A stretch of DNA of 64,000 bases from Straminergon stramineum (lineage: Eukaryota; Streptophyta; Bryopsida; Hypnales; Calliergonaceae): assembly GCA_963920665.1 (NCBI GenBank), contig OY987264.1, positions 22,734,906-22,798,905 of the forward strand, in the 5' to 3' direction. Positions 10,560-23,697 of this stretch are shown in pieces. Below the pieces are notes generated by a model, which did no database searches, was not told the origin of the DNA, and saw only the letters and a program-made list of their open reading frames with translations. Within the stretch, counting starts at the first letter, position 1. Every line of letters begins with the position of its first letter. The position numbers and the translations under genes were made by a program.

Positions 10560-11160
10560 GGCCGGGGTGGATTGACCCCTCGTTCATCCCCCCAAATCAA
10601 TCCAAGGGGTGCATGTAAAAAAAAGACCCCCTATTTTGTGCTTCATTAATTTATCTTCTATACCTCTTCTAGCTATAGTAAACTTGCCAATCACAACAAA
10701 AACAAAATTCAAATCTTTCTCCACATAAATATAGAGACTTGCATGTTTTGAAATTTGGCTTCATCATCAAATGCCATGTTAAAATTCACCTTCGAAAAAC
10801 AGAATGCAAAAAGATTTCTTCTTGCAAATTTTATTGCAATCAAAAGGCAATGAAGCTAAAATCTAGTTAAAAATTCCTTGCAACCCTTCACTGCATAGTA
10901 TGCGGTCATTGGGCATTGATACAAAATTTTGTTCCCATGGCAATTGAATTGGTAGTTGCATAGTGCAATTAGTGCACGGTAAATGGCAACAATTGTTGTG
11001 TGGTTTTTGGATGTGTGTGGTAAATGGCAAGTTTACTCTAACTTGGGGCCTCTGATTGCAAATTTGAATTCAAAATTTGCAAATTTTATCATGCGTGACA
11101 AATAAAAAAATTCAGGGTTTTCCCTTGGGGGGACGAGCGAGGGGTTAATCCACCCCGGCC
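10560..11160. mobile_element. Family I element, copy 1 (8-bp target duplication)
   Basis: Ends are GGCCGGGGTGGATTGACCCC and the matching inverted GGGGTTAATCCACCCCGGCC. It is flanked on both sides by AGTTTGAA (10552-10559 and 11161-11168), an exact 8-bp target duplication typical of hAT-type elements. It contains a nested insertion at 10676-11037 that copy 2 (44608-44845) lacks. Confidence 0.85.
10676..11037. mobile_element. Nested TIR element inside family I copy 1
   Basis: Ends AGTAAACTTGCCA and TGGCAAGTTTACT are exact inverted repeats. In copy 2 the host sequence reads AAGCTAACTTGGGGCC without interruption; here CTA occurs on both sides of the insert, a 3-bp duplication like that of PIF/Harbinger (Tourist) elements. 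About 362 bp, non-coding. Confidence 0.75.
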
Positions 11161-11168
11161 AGTTTGAA

Positions 11169-12701
11169 GACCCTCTCTTCTCCCAGGCCACCGACTGTAA
11201 TTGATTGTGAACATCACATTTGCGATCACGGCAGCTCCCCCGGCGTTCATACTCTCAAATCCCAGCTCCAGTAGCTCAGTTCCTCCGTCGCCTTGACTTC
11301 GTCCCCCATCACTGTTGCTTTCACTTGGCTTGCCCGCAGACGTCTAATAATGCAGCTCCCGAATTAGCCGAAACCTCCATCATTGACCTCCTGCCCGGCT
11401 GGCTGGCTACACCGATGATCGATCGATCCCCCACTTCATCCGTGTCCAAACCTGCCTGCACACACAATTATCATCATCGTCACCACAGCAATAACAATTC
11501 TTAAAATTTCGAAGAGTGCCAAAAACAGTAATAAATCTTCTCTAGGTCAGTCAAGCTAGTTTGGATTCCGGGATCCAATAAGCTTATTAAGTTAGACCAA
11601 GTTTGCTTCCCCTCAGGTGATTGACCATTGCACATTCGTGCTGCCAGATGAGATTCTCAGTACTACGTACAAGTCCAACACAGGTAGTACGACGTTGCAG
11701 GAATGTCAGAGTAACGGAAGAGGTGCGCTTTTCATTTCTTGCATGTGGGTGTGCTTGCTTGGCAGCTGCTGCGATAATTGAAGATCGATCATCACCATGG
11801 TATGAATCTAGTGGTTTTGAGTTTTAGAGTTTGCGTAGAGCGAGAAGTTTGAGTGGCTGGCAGTCGAGAGGAGAGTGACTGATTGAGTGTCCAGCTAGAG
11901 GAGCTTGTGTCGATCTTGGCTTTCGATATTACGGTGGGTTTTTTATGCTTTGGATTTGGATTTGGGGAGGGTTGAAATCACGATCTACGGATCTTGAAGG
12001 GCTGATGTGAGAAGTGCGAGTGATTTGGTGGAACCTTGTGGGGCTGGAGCGGCATTGATTCTTGTTGGGTCGTTAGTAGCTGTGAGTATGTTTGAGCTAT
12101 AATGGGTTGTTCCCGTTTGATTTGGGGTGAAACTAGCATTTTTTACGGTAATTGATTGGCTATACTTGTAAAAATTTGTATCTGCTGAAATCCTTTCTTG
12201 CATTGTCCACTGCCAAGTGCTAGTTGTTCTTCAAACTCACAATTGAGCCGTCCGGAGCTTTACAGCTCTGTAACCTTGTCGCTAGCATCGTGAAAATTGC
12301 ACTGCTGAATGAACTACTAAACCTGGAGGTTTGAGAAAGTTATTGAACATACGTAATACCAAGTTGCTTCATGTCTTGATTTTCATTTCTCGCTTGATGA
12401 AGGGGATCGAATTGAGGAGAAATCTAGGCTATAAGAACTGTACATCCTTGATCTGACGAGCGAAAGTGACGTTTGCCTCCATCGCAGACTTGGCATTATG
12501 AGTCTCCTATAAGAACCAACCCACTGATTGATTATTGACACCTAGTCAAGGATTTGTAATTCCCCGTGCTTCATTCACATCGTGTTTGACTCCGTGACAG
12601 GTCTCATCGATGGTGATCCTCAAGAGTCATCTGATTAGGGCAAGCTGACTGGAGATTCCCACCATCGCATGAGCGAGCTTTCGTAATTAGTGGCAGCAGC
12701 A
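11169..12701 (+). promoter_or_regulatory. Upstream region and 5' leader of the TBL gene
   Basis: GC content rises from about 11160 toward the TBL start. Short frames here (for example 11220-11504) have no recognisable motif. The leader may include a 5' UTR intron, but no border could be fixed. An in-frame TAA at 12684-12686 precedes the start codon. Confidence 0.35.
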
Positions 12702-15700
12702 ATGGGGAAGGGCGATCATATGCAGATGAGTATCTGCGTGGATGAGAAGGAGCCCAAAGTCCATGGCTCCGACTTCCGAAGCATGGCCAGGCACCGGAGA
12801 TGCGTTTATGTTGCACTGCTCGTTGTTCTTCTCCCGTTTGCAGTCACGCGGTCATACTTGTACTGCACGAACTCGAATGCGCCGTCAGGGTTCTTCGAAA
12901 GGCAGTCTGCACCTGCTGGCCGTGGGGTACGTCCAGCTCTTCCTCTTCCTTTTCGCATCTCTCTTGTCTTTTGTTTTTGTATTCTTTAAATGTAGTGGAT
13001 ACTATTTGCAAGCATTTCGTCAGGAGTGTGCGTTCATTAATTGGGTGAAAGCACACTCCTGTAAACCAATACGTATTGAGTGTGCTCTCACTTGATAGAG
13101 CTCACTGGAGAGATCGCTTTGGGTACTACAAGAGCCAAACTCTAGCTCTTGACATCAAGTTGTTTTTGCACTGAATGTATGGATCCGATGATTTCTTCTT
13201 GCAATCATTCAAAGTGGGAGATTGTGGACCACTATTGACGTGGAAGTAGACAATCCCATTTCCATTCCAAGATTAGGAACCATAAGTTACTTTTTGCAAA
13301 GTCGTGCTTACAATCTACTTGCTAATGGAAACATCGATTTCGTGAAATTGGAGAAAATCTACGACTTTGGCACTTTTCAGGAGCGCGGCCTGGAATGTAA
13401 ATCTATCGTATTCCTAGGTTTCAAAGCGTTGTGCAGACGAATATTGTCCCGATTTTGAAGCCACTTTAACGAAATTGACGATGTGAAGGCTAACAGAGTG
13501 TTGATTGGAAGAGATTATCGAGTTCCTGTCGGTAAAAGAGGCTCAAAATAGTTGAGAGCATTATGTCTGAAAGCATTCTCCACCATAGCTCAGTTTTTTT
13601 GAACGATTTTGGTTTTTCATTATAGGAGGATACCCCACATGAGGTTGTTATCACTCCACCCAGCAGCGCCACAACTGACAAGGACGAAACTTCGCAAGTA
13701 GGAAGCAGAATCGATGATCCGGAACTTGAAACAGTCATGCCTAGCAACTTGACATCCTTAGCAGGAGACAAAGATCTGGAACTTGAAACAGCCATGCCTG
13801 GCAACTTGACATCGGTAGCAGGAGACGAAGATCCGGAACTTGAAACAGCCATGCCTGGCAACTTGACATCGATAGCAGGAGACGAAGAAGAAGAGGAAGA
13901 AGCCGAGCCAAAGAAGGCAAAGAGTTCAACAGTAACTAGTCCCAATTCTCGGAACACTAAATCGAATGGCTCATTATCGATTAACACAGGAATTGAAAAG
14001 AATGCATCAAGCTCCAGCTATTTGGAGAGCTTGGGAGGCACGACACGAAACACCACAGAAGGAGCTGGGGGAGCAAGTGGACCAGAGATAGTGATGGGGA
14101 ACACAACGACACCATCTCCAGCCGAGAATTCATCACAGTTGCTCGCTAGGGAAGGTTTGAAAATCGCTGCCTTTTCCTTCTTTATTTCTGCAGAAACAAA
14201 CTGTTGGCTAGTCAGTGTAGGGTTTCCTCCATTCACAAGAGGAATCCCAGAAGTCCCTAGACAAAATCACCTGGTGAAACTCTGGAATTTCACAACTTGA
14301 GTATGGAATAGGGCCCACGGGATTGTTCTTTGGACTTTGGGGATGTCTCTAGTGATTTTCAGTGCTGTGAAGACCCTTGGTGGTGAAGTCCCACAATCCT
14401 GACTTCAAAGGGGCTCTTCAAAGATCTTCAAACCTCTCTGAGCACAACGACTAGTATATTTTGTGATAAAGCCGGAACAGCCCATTTCTAAAACCGGCCT
14501 CGACAAATTCTTGCCTCCTGTCTTGACTCATGAGAGCTTTAGGGTAGATTTTGAGTACACTTTGAAATTCATAGTTTATGAATGCGGTCTCCTAAAATGC
14601 ATGCTACAAGAATCTTGAAATCTCTTTCAATATTCAACAAGATCTAACCATGCTCCACTACTCATCCATAGTTTCCTTATTCTGAACATGACGTTGTAAG
14701 TTTCTTGAGTGCAGGAGAGTGTAAGCTAGAGCAAGGGAAGTGGGTCCTTGATTCTACACCCCCACTGTACAACAGCAGCACTTGCAAGTATATACAACCT
14801 CACCAAAACTGCCACAAGAATGGGCGGCCTGATGATGGCTATCTTTACTGGAAGTGGAAACCTGACGGTCCTTGTGATGATGTCCCAAGAATTGACCCTG
14901 CCGCGTTTTTGATGGCCATGCGCAACCGGTCTGTCGTCTTCGCGGGTGACTCCATTGCCCGTAACCAATTCCAATCGCTTCTCTGCATTCTCTCACAGGT
15001 ATGTGCTTTCTGCCTTTTCAAGCATCTGGATTCTGGAAGTGTAATTCTTGGGAGATCCCCCTTCCTAAACAAGGAAAAAGGGATCCTAAAATCTTGTCAT
15101 TTCATTAAACAAATGTCTTTTTCACGTTCAATGTTTCATAGCTCCTCAAAGAGGAAATCGAAATGGACTTGATAACCTTCCAGAAAGCTGGGAGGCTTGT
15201 AGAGAAGGCTGTAGGACATAATGCCAAATTGTACCTTGAATCAAGCATGTACTTTCCTGTTCATTAGAACATCTCCACTTAATGGTTAGAAATCAGTGTT
15301 TTCTGGACGTAGATCTAGCATGCATCTCTTGCTTGCTAACACAGTGGTTTTCTCAGAATCTCGCCAGAAAATGTATTCAAAATGTAGATGTAAAAATTGT
15401 TTTCTAAAACAAGTTGTTAATGAACTAGATAACCAATTTCTGGTGGGAATACCCTTAGAGGCTCAGATTGAACGAAGTGTAGTTTATCCAGTTACTACCT
15501 TCTTCCTCAAGCAAAAAATTAAAAAATTAAAAAAAAAATTAATATATATATTGATATATTGGCACATCTGCTGCTTTGACCAATCAACTTATGGAGTCAG
15601 TGTGAAAGTTTACGCATGTGTGTTCCTTGCTGTGACAAATCCATGAAGGCGGAGGTTCCAAGGCATACCTATTGGAACGAGGACGGCAGGCACAACGTTT

Positions 15701-16823
15701 ACAATTTCGAGTCGTCGAATGTCACACTAACCATACGTTGGTCGCCCTATCTGGTGCACGTAGAGAACAAGTTAATCACGTGGCCGGATAACACTACGGA
15801 AACTGTGAGCCACGTTTATGTTGATGAACTGGATCCCAACTGGGTGACAGCAGTAGCTGGTGCTGAGATTCTACACATTTCAACAGGTCCATCTCAAAAC
15901 CACCAAATTGTTTTCTGTTTCTCTCTGGATTTTTCAACAACTTTGCCATCCAGATTATAGGGGTTTAGGGTTCCAGGGGTTTAAGCTCGTGCTAACATTC
16001 TTGTGTCGGTCTGCACCTTTCCCCAGGCCAGTGGTGGTACAAGAGGGCTGTGTATTTCGAGAAAAAGAAAGCTTTAGGTTGCCATGGATGTCCCTCCTGT
16101 GAAACGCAACTAGGGTTCCATGTTCCTTACAGCAAAGCAATAAGGAACGTTCTCATGGGGAGCTTGAAAATCCCTGGATTCAACGGCACCACTGTCTACC
16201 GGTCATTTAGTCCTGAGCATTTTGAAAACGGAGCTTGGGATACGGGTGGAGCATGCATTCGTACCACCCCTGGAGGTCTCCCGATGAGCTACGACACGAC
16301 CACATTGTACGACATTCAGAAGAAACAGTTTAAGAACGTTACAGGTCTGCTCTCTCCAATCCTCCTAGACTCCGCACCAACATTACCTTTTATATGAACC
16401 TAAAATCTTAAGACAAAGGGTATAGCTTGATTAAGAGGATTTAAAATTTCTTAAACATCTGTTCAAGTATTACTTTTATGTCACATTCCAAGAAAGCTTA
16501 GTTTGAATTTGCATACGGTATCCACAATTTAAAGCATGATCATTTGAGAGGCCATGAGAATAATTTTATCATTTTTTGTCACGTCGTTGTTGATTACAGA
16601 CGAGATTGGTAAGGACCGGCTCAAGCTGCTGGGCATCACGGAGCTTGCACAGAGTCGAGCAGATGCGCACCCTAACAAGTACCGGTCAGACGAGCAAAAG
16701 AAATCGGACAAAGGCACCAATGGGACCGTTCCAAATGACTGCCTTCACTGGTGCCTACCGGGGCCTATTGATACATGGAATGACCTTCTTGTGCACTCTC
16801 TCCATGATGTGATCTTCAAGTGA
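12702..16823 (+). CDS. TBL family polysaccharide O-acetyltransferase, complete, six exons
   Basis: Exons 12702-12926, 13626-14154, 14715-14998, 15649-15886, 16027-16344 and 16600-16823 have GT/AG borders and phases that all agree, giving 605 aa ending in TGA. A membrane anchor lies at residues 34-48 ([15 protein letters not shown]), with a charged cytosolic N-terminus, as in type II Golgi proteins. A long acidic Asn/Ser/Thr-rich stem follows (about 76-250), then the PMR5 N-terminal domain from about 254 with Cys-rich signature, the GDS motif at 329-331 ([11 protein letters not shown]), and the C-terminal DxxH motif at 578-581 (DCLHWCLPG). Ser331, Asp578 and His581 would form the catalytic triad. 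TBL proteins transfer acetyl groups to wall polysaccharides such as xylan, mannan or pectin in the Golgi; the substrate of this member cannot be told. The stem is unusual in having three near-identical 19-residue repeats. Confidence 0.92.
13021..13061. repeat. Hairpin in TBL intron 1
   Basis: CAGGAGTGTGC at 13021-13031 and GCACACTCCTG at 13051-13061 form an exact 11-bp stem with a 19-base loop inside the 699-bp first intron. Function unknown. Confidence 0.5.
13716..13886 (+). repeat. Coding minisatellite, 3 x 57 bp, in the TBL stem
   Basis: Three in-frame 19-residue units follow the pattern DPELETxMPxNLTSxAGD(K/E). Each contains NLT, an N-glycosylation sequon. The second and third units are nearly identical in DNA, which points to recent unequal exchange. 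The unit adds negative charge and glycan sites to the luminal stem. Confidence 0.9.
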
Positions 16824-19800
16824 GTTGGGGAAGCTAACTTACAAAGGAAAGTGCAGGATTGCACCCAATGGAAGAAAAAAAAAAAATTCATCTTGGCAAA
16901 TCCCAAGCGTCTTTTAATTTCAACTATTTTGCCAAGTCATGGGTTTGAGGCAACCGTGTCAACTTTCTCATTGACTTGTCAGTAAGAGGATTATAACATG
17001 TAATCCTTCTTGCTCTAAGCACTTGAGTTCGATCAACCCCCAAAATAGTACAGATCTGAAACATTCTTGATTGAGAGAAATGAATTGCCATTATGTCTGA
17101 TGATGCTGTCGAGCTTTTTCTAATCGCAGGAGAATCATCTCTGATTAAATGTTTTCAGAATTTCATCAGAATGTTTTCATGGATTTTATATCCATTTGGC
17201 TCTTATGAGAAAAGTTGAGGAGGATTGGAATCATGGTAGAGGACACATGACCATCTGAGAATGTGAACTAGCTTCGTGAACAAGCAGTTTCAAGTTCAGT
17301 GTTGTAGTGGAATTGAAGATGGACTGGCTTAGTTGAAATCACTGAGGGAATTAGTGGAATTGTAGGTCAAGAAGTAGAGGATTGGTAAGTTCATTCTGGA
17401 TGATGTTGAACTGGAAGGTTTATTTTATTCTTGACTGGCATGTGAAATTTTGTAATTATAGAGGAGTTACTTTGGAATCTAACAGCTTTTCTTCCATATC
17501 GGCTTTTCTCTCTTTGTCCAAACTGGTTTTTCGTTGCACTCAGAAGGAAGCAAATTCTGTTGCAAATTTTCCAAATTGCTTTTGAGTAGCGTGCTGCCGT
17601 TCGGTACTATCGTAAAGGAGATTATCAAACGAGATGATCATATCGATATCGCCCTTGCAGTGCATCCTTTTCAAGGAGCCATTGTTATGGAAGTGAAGCC
17701 TTTTTGAGGCATTGTGGTTGGCGACCACTGCAGGACGTCCAGCATTAGCGGAACTGGAATTGGAAGTGCTTTGATTTTCTTCCGCATATGCTTGCATACT
17801 TTTTTTTATTACAATAGAACCTCTATAAAGAGCCGGGCCAAGATCAGCAATCAATATTACTTGAGAAAGGTTTATTACTTTAAAGAGTGTTGTTTATTAG
17901 AAGTTGAAAAACTCCCTCCTTAGTTGAAATGAATGTCCTACAACATCGTTTGTTGTTTAAGCTTCTCTCTTTTGCTTCCCTAGTGAAAATGAGTCACTCA
18001 CACTTTTGTTCACACCTATATTCAAGTCAAAGAAATCAAGAGACAATGATAGTTAGGAATTTGCTCATTTCAAGGGTCTTTTATACATACATGTGTGAGT
18101 GTAAGCAAAAGCAAACAAATTCCTTATGAATACCAATAGTACATCTATTTCTTTATCTTGAATGTAGATGTGAGCGAACTCAATTCTACTACGAACTATA
18201 AACCCAAGCCATGAGCTACAATATAATTTTAGTGACTTCATTCATAGTCAATAAAATTTGTAATGAAAGGGTTATCCAATGTTAGCAAAAAAAGAGTATG
18301 CAAACATGTACCAAAGCAAAACTAATGGCTTGTGCTTCCACTAACACCATGTAAATGCATGTGGTCCACTAGAGGAAAAAGATAGGAAAATGAAACCCAA
18401 GAAGAAGTGTCATTCCCACTTGGTCATCACACACGTAGTGCAATTTTCCTAGTGAGACAGTGAATGCATCTACAATACCTACAAATCAAGTAGTTTCTTT
18501 CAAACTGCAAAATAAGATGCTTAAGGTCATAACTTTATTATCATTCTCACCCCCTAAGTGCTTGAAGTCCATGTTCTAGATAATGAACCCTCAAGGTAAT
18601 ATAATTTTGTCCACATAAGGCTTTGCATTCAATCAAAGTAATGTTTAAATCATTGGAAGCAATCCTCTTTGTTGACCAATTTGATGGTAGTGAGCTTAAC
18701 AATATACTTGTACAAAAATATAAGCAGAAATATGCAAAGATTCATAAACTGATTTCAAGCCGTAGGATTGAAATTTCACCCCTTTTGGAGCTCAAAGGGG
18801 TTTTAATCCTCTTCTCGCTTCTCCCTTTTCTGCTTGAAACAACCATTTTGAACTTCAAGAGGAGATGCAACCATCAGAATATATTTGAATAATCCCTTGG
18901 AGAAAGAATCCAAATACTACTTGTATTCAATGGCTTGAGATCATGTCACGTGGTTAGGTACCAAAAGCAACACGAAGAAGACAAGCATTGGCCACTCACA
19001 AAACACCAGCCATATTGGATTTTTGGTCTTTGGGATTTGTCATGTACAGTACATTTGGGTCCAATAATCTTAAAATTTTTGTTCTCATGGAGATTTTTGT
19101 TCTTCAAGAAGCACTAGCATAAGAAAAAAATGAACAGATTTCCAGACTGACCGCAACTTGCATCGGAATTGTAGTGCAGAATATCATACAACAAATTCCA
19201 GAGAAGTAACGGTAAGCTCATGGTATGAAGGCTTTAGTTCATGGACTTGTTTCTAGTTGAATCTCTGCCTTCCGGGGAAGAAAAATTCATAAGATTATTG
19301 AACCCAACTGTACAGTACAGTACAAGGGCTCAATTATACAGGTGAGTTTCTTGCAACTGCTAAAGAATGATATGTTGCGGCAGAACTTCATATTCGCTCG
19401 GAAATATATTGTGATCGAAGCTATCTTACAGATTAATTCCATTTCTAAGTTCACGCAGATATCGATGGAAGTGTATGCAAAAGTTTACGCTTCTAAATTT
19501 GCGCATCTATCGATCAGAACACAAGGCTCTGCCGTTAGTAATTGCAGAAGGTGTTCACTACTTCAAATTGGTACTCATCATTCCGCCTCGTGTCTTCACC
19601 CTTTAGAGGCCCATAGTAACGTAATAGGGAATCTTAAATTTAAGACATATTTTCATAAATTGGAATCCTTTTGGACATGGAGAAAGTTGACTCATTCATT
19701 AAAAAAACAGGACATCGTGTTCACATTCTCTCAAAAGGGAAGAAGCCTGTAACTCCTAAACGCCCGAGGCCTTCTTTGAGCTTCATGGAATTTGCTCTGC

Positions 19801-20330
19801 ACTAAATTAAATGCCCAGATTTTGATAAGTTTTATCAATTTAAAAAAAATTATAACCATACGAATTGAAATAGACATGTAATGGATCACATAGGAATAAA
19901 TAATAAATAAATAAATCTCACTCATGGATTGAAAGATTATAATGTTTGATCAAGAAGGTGTTAAAATTGTGAAAGTGATTTGAAGTCTTTTGATCTATTT
20001 TTAAACATACATGTCAAATCTAAAATTGAGCTCTTGAAAAAAATATGAGTTTCATGGACATAACATGCATAGTCATTATTAGTTTATGGATTCTCAAAAC
20101 CTAGCTACTCTACCATTTTTAAAATGGGTTTCTAATGTGGTTTTCTCCAAATTGTGGTGTATTTGAGGTTCATCTCCAAGAACTTCTAACACTAAGAACT
20201 CAAGATTTGCAATGAACAAACCTTGCTCAAAATCTTCCAAAGAATGGGTTTTTTTAAAATTAGATTTTAATGCTTATAATGATTCAAAAGAATATTCATC
20301 TTAATAAATCCAAAATAGTAGGGTGATTGC
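16824..20330. other. Intergenic DNA downstream of TBL
   Basis: The first few hundred bases are probably TBL 3' UTR. The minus-strand frame 17540-17854 (104 aa) and plus-strand frame 19342-19752 (136 aa, no ATG at its start) have no recognisable domains. No tRNA or repeat pair was detected. Confidence 0.4.
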
Positions 20331-20620
20331 AAGAAACACTTGTCCTATTTTATGTCACATGGTGTGTACTACTTTGTTTTTGGGCTATAACTTTTTTGTT
20401 TTAGCTCCAAATTGTGACTCAAGATTTATGGGGAAGGTACTCATGAATATCATACACCTTTCCTAATTTTTTCCTAATTTTCAAAAATAACTTACTATCC
20501 AAAAATAGCCCCCAATTCAATGTCACACTTGACGATTTGGAGGGTTTTAGTACTATTTAGAACCCAAAAAAACCCATTTTGAGCTAAAATTTGGATGAGA
20601 TGGTCTTCTAGTAGACTTGT
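20331..20620 (+). repeat. Family J fragment, copy 1
   Basis: Begins GGGTGATTGCAAGAAACACT and remains alignable with 24586-25343 for a few hundred bases. The right terminus was not found. Confidence 0.5.
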
Positions 20621-21796
20621 AGCTATTCATGGAAGTAATTTTAAATTTTTGTGGTGTGGAAGTTTACAAAGTGAGCTTCTTTTTGCTTGCATTTTGAAAC
20701 ACATAGAATATTATATTGGTGTTTTTATTGGTGAATGACCATTTCCATAGGTTTGTTGCAAATGGAAAGTTTTAATTTTGTGTATTTATTTATTTTTCCT
20801 ATTTTTCCCTAATTAAAACATCAAGGTATGTATTTTCTTAAGACTTAGCACTTTTCTAGTTCTCCTACTTAGAGAATTTTTCTATACAATTCCTTCTATA
20901 GGTACCTTCACCTTAAAGGTATATACATTAGTCATATTTTTTTAATTTAAAAAATAATGATCCAAGTTCAGTTGTGTTTTCTTTTTGATTGATTAATACT
21001 TCCGTAGGGGTAGTTGAAGCGAGAATCTACAAAAAAAAGTTGCAAGAAAAGACTTTGAAGAAAGCATATAATTGACCATAATACATGAAAGTATTGAAAA
21101 CATTATTACGCACAATTTTATATGCCATATTTATTTTGACCTTTTGAGAAAGTGCCTATGTATTTGTATACGTCTTTGTATTTGCTTCTGTAAGAAAATT
21201 TGGAATTAGTAGAAATTTAGGAAGTTTAGATTAATGTACAACTTGTTCTTGTTGTATTGGTGAACCTATTTTTGAGAAGCACAAAACTAAAAATTAGTCT
21301 TAGCTACTTCATTAGGAGTCAATGTGTTATTTGTCACACAATAATGAAGGCCTCAATCAACATTATATTCCCCTCATTCATAAAAAATAGGCCCCCTCAT
21401 CTTGCACAAATGGGGCCTTGGTTGGAAACATGTTGTATACCTTAGATTGAAGCAAGAAGGTGGATACCCCCCAAACCACCACTTTTGCCACTATGCCTAG
21501 TTAATATTATTAGATAGTTCAAATGTCCATATTTTCTTGTTGGCAAGTGAAAGGAGGTTCCAACGCATGAAAGAATGCCACATTTAAATACCATATGCAA
21601 AGTTATGAAAAGTCAAAGTTTTTTTTTATAGAGGTTTTGAAATTGTTTATTCCACATACTTACATATTACTTTTGGAGATGTACATAGAGCAATGATGGC
21701 AATTTTAGACCAAATGTGGTTTTGGATGTATCCACCTCACTACAAGTATATAAATTGTGAAATAACATCATGTGCAACTAGAGATGAGATCATCTA
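20621..21796. other. AT-rich intergenic DNA
   Basis: Nothing supportable was seen. Confidence 0.4.
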
Positions 21797-22258
21797 AGGT
21801 AAAACAACCCATTACGGACTTTTTGCCCATTATGGAACTCTGTGAATGAGTCCATTACAATTTTCTTTTAGTTATTGAGATTTGGGCCACATTCAATGTC
21901 TTAGCTAATTGGAATGGAGTAATCAGTGATTGCAATAGGAACTTTTAGTTTTTTAGTGTTAGTTCATTGCAGGAAGTGCCTTTTTCAAGTCTTTTGCGTT
22001 AGAAAATATTGTGACTGTAATAGGTAAGTAAGATGAGTGTTATGGATTAGTTTTTGTTGGTTTTGGGGTAGTCTACAAGTTGTGATGGGCTGAACACTTC
22101 AAAAATTCATAACAAATTCACACTTTGTCAAAAAAATATAGTTTCAAATGCTCTTGCCATTTCTATCACTTGACTTTCTCGGGGAAAAAAAAGTGGAAAA
22201 TTTCAGAAATGACAAGAGGGCAAACCCCCCATTTGGTCCGTAATGGGCTGTTTTACCT
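21797..22258. mobile_element. Family K TA-flanked TIR element
   Basis: Left end AGGTAAAACAACCCATTACG and right end CGTAATGGGCTGTTTTACCT are inverted repeats of about 24 bp with one mismatch. TA lies on both sides (21795-21796 and 22259-22260). 462 bp, non-coding. Confidence 0.7.
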
Positions 22259-23077
22259 TATTACCAAGGTACCTACAAAGGTATGAGGGACTCCCTCCAA
22301 GTGTATCCTTACTTCTTTATCTCTGGGTCACTCAGACCCACCCTTGGAAGACGAAGTGATTTGCATTTCCTTCTTTGTTAAATTCTTAAATTCCATGGTC
22401 CTTTTCCAAGAAAAGAAAGAAATATATGAGTAGCATCCATTATCACCTCTACTTAAATACCAACAACTTAAATATAACATGAGTGTGAATGTGGAAGAAG
22501 GCATAGTAAACTATAAAGAATGACATTGAAGACCTATATGTAATTATACAAATCTACCATTTGGATGCTCATTGTACATGTCCTTGCTTGATTTATCAAC
22601 AACACTACTTTCAATTATTGGTGCTCCTCTACTTGAGCTCAATTTCAAAAGTAAACGTCTCTCCATTTTTGAATCAAAATTCTCTACTTCCATTCATTTC
22701 CATTTAGCATGCCTTCTCTTCTGATTGCTAAATAACACATAATTCCTCTAAAAAAATTCTAGTTAGTTCTTCTTGAATTGCAACAAGTGGTGGACACCAT
22801 CTCCATTAAGTTAGTGTGGGCAAGGTGGAAGTTTTTTGGGATGTTTGGAGAAGTGTTGAAGTGGCAACATACAAGAAAAACGATGAAGCCAAATATTCTA
22901 GTATTGATTTCATCTATATTTCTAGGATAGAACTCTCTTTCCATCCACATATTTGGATGAGTTTCAATTAAAATTGGCAATTTCATCCTGATTCTTTTCA
23001 AAAATTGAAACAATAGCATCATCATCCAATTTTTTTTTTTCAATTTCAATGGTAGAATCTCCGCCTAAAACTTGCAA
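22259..23077. other. AT-rich intergenic DNA
   Basis: No gene was supported. The minus-strand frame at 22759-23049 is low-complexity and has no recognisable motif. Confidence 0.4.
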
Positions 23078-23394
23078 GAAAAAGGTGATTTTCAGTTGCC
23101 ATCCGCCTGCTCGGCATGCGGTTGAATGTGTCGATGTTGACTCGGATTTTCGTTAAGCTTCCTTCCTCGATGGACACACCAACCAACCAACAAGTTGAGG
23201 AAAAAATTCTACGAGATCAAAGTATCAAACAATCAGAATTGTTCCTTTTCCTGGCTCAGTCTTTCTTACTGTTAATTTCTTCACAGCGAACAGGAATCAG
23301 ATTCTCTTTGTGCTTAACAATGGACTCGCTGGGAATCCAAAACAAAGAAAAGGGAACAGATTATTTTCTTCAGTTGCTTAATTATTATGATTGA
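23078..23394 (+). repeat. Tandem duplication unit 1
   Basis: Starts AAAAAGGTGATTTTC and contains GGACACACC...CCAACCAACAAGTTGAG, AATCAGAATTGTT, TTAATTTCTTCACA and a TTATGATTGAG end. All recur in the same order in the following unit. Frames in both units are only partly parallel, so coding function is not supported. Confidence 0.75.
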
Positions 23395-23697
23395 GAAAAG
23401 GTGATTTTCATCAGTTGCCATCCGCCTGTTCGGCATCATGCGGTTGTGCTGAAGTTGACGGATTTTGTAGTTCAATAAGTTAAGCGATGGACACACCCCA
23501 CCAACCAACAAGTTGAGTGAGGAAAAAACTCTCCGAGATCGAACAATCAGAATTGTTACTTTTATTGGCTTTTTCTCATTAATTTCTTCACACCAAACAG
23601 GAATCAGGTTTGCCCTTTTCCTTTGTGCTTGGAAACGGACTAACTGTGGATCCAAAACTAAGAAAAGGGACCAGATTTTCTTGCTTATGATTGAGGA
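23395..23697 (+). repeat. Tandem duplication unit 2
   Basis: Adjoins unit 1 directly and repeats its landmarks with about 20 percent divergence and small indels. Just downstream, TTCTTTCTTCGAAAA recurs at about 23780 and 23830 within a degenerate shorter duplication ending near 23862. Confidence 0.75.

Noticed and set aside
12742..13095. Plus-strand frames overlapping TBL exon 1 in other phases
   Set aside because: Shadow frames; the anchor, the donor site at 12927 and the downstream phases support only the frame starting at 12702.
17540..17854. 104-aa minus-strand frame
   Set aside because: Composition is plausible, but there is no recognisable domain, no splice partner and no repeat match.
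19342..19752. 136-aa plus-strand frame following CAG/GTGAGT
   Set aside because: Does not begin with ATG and has no motif; the preceding donor-like string has no exon before it.
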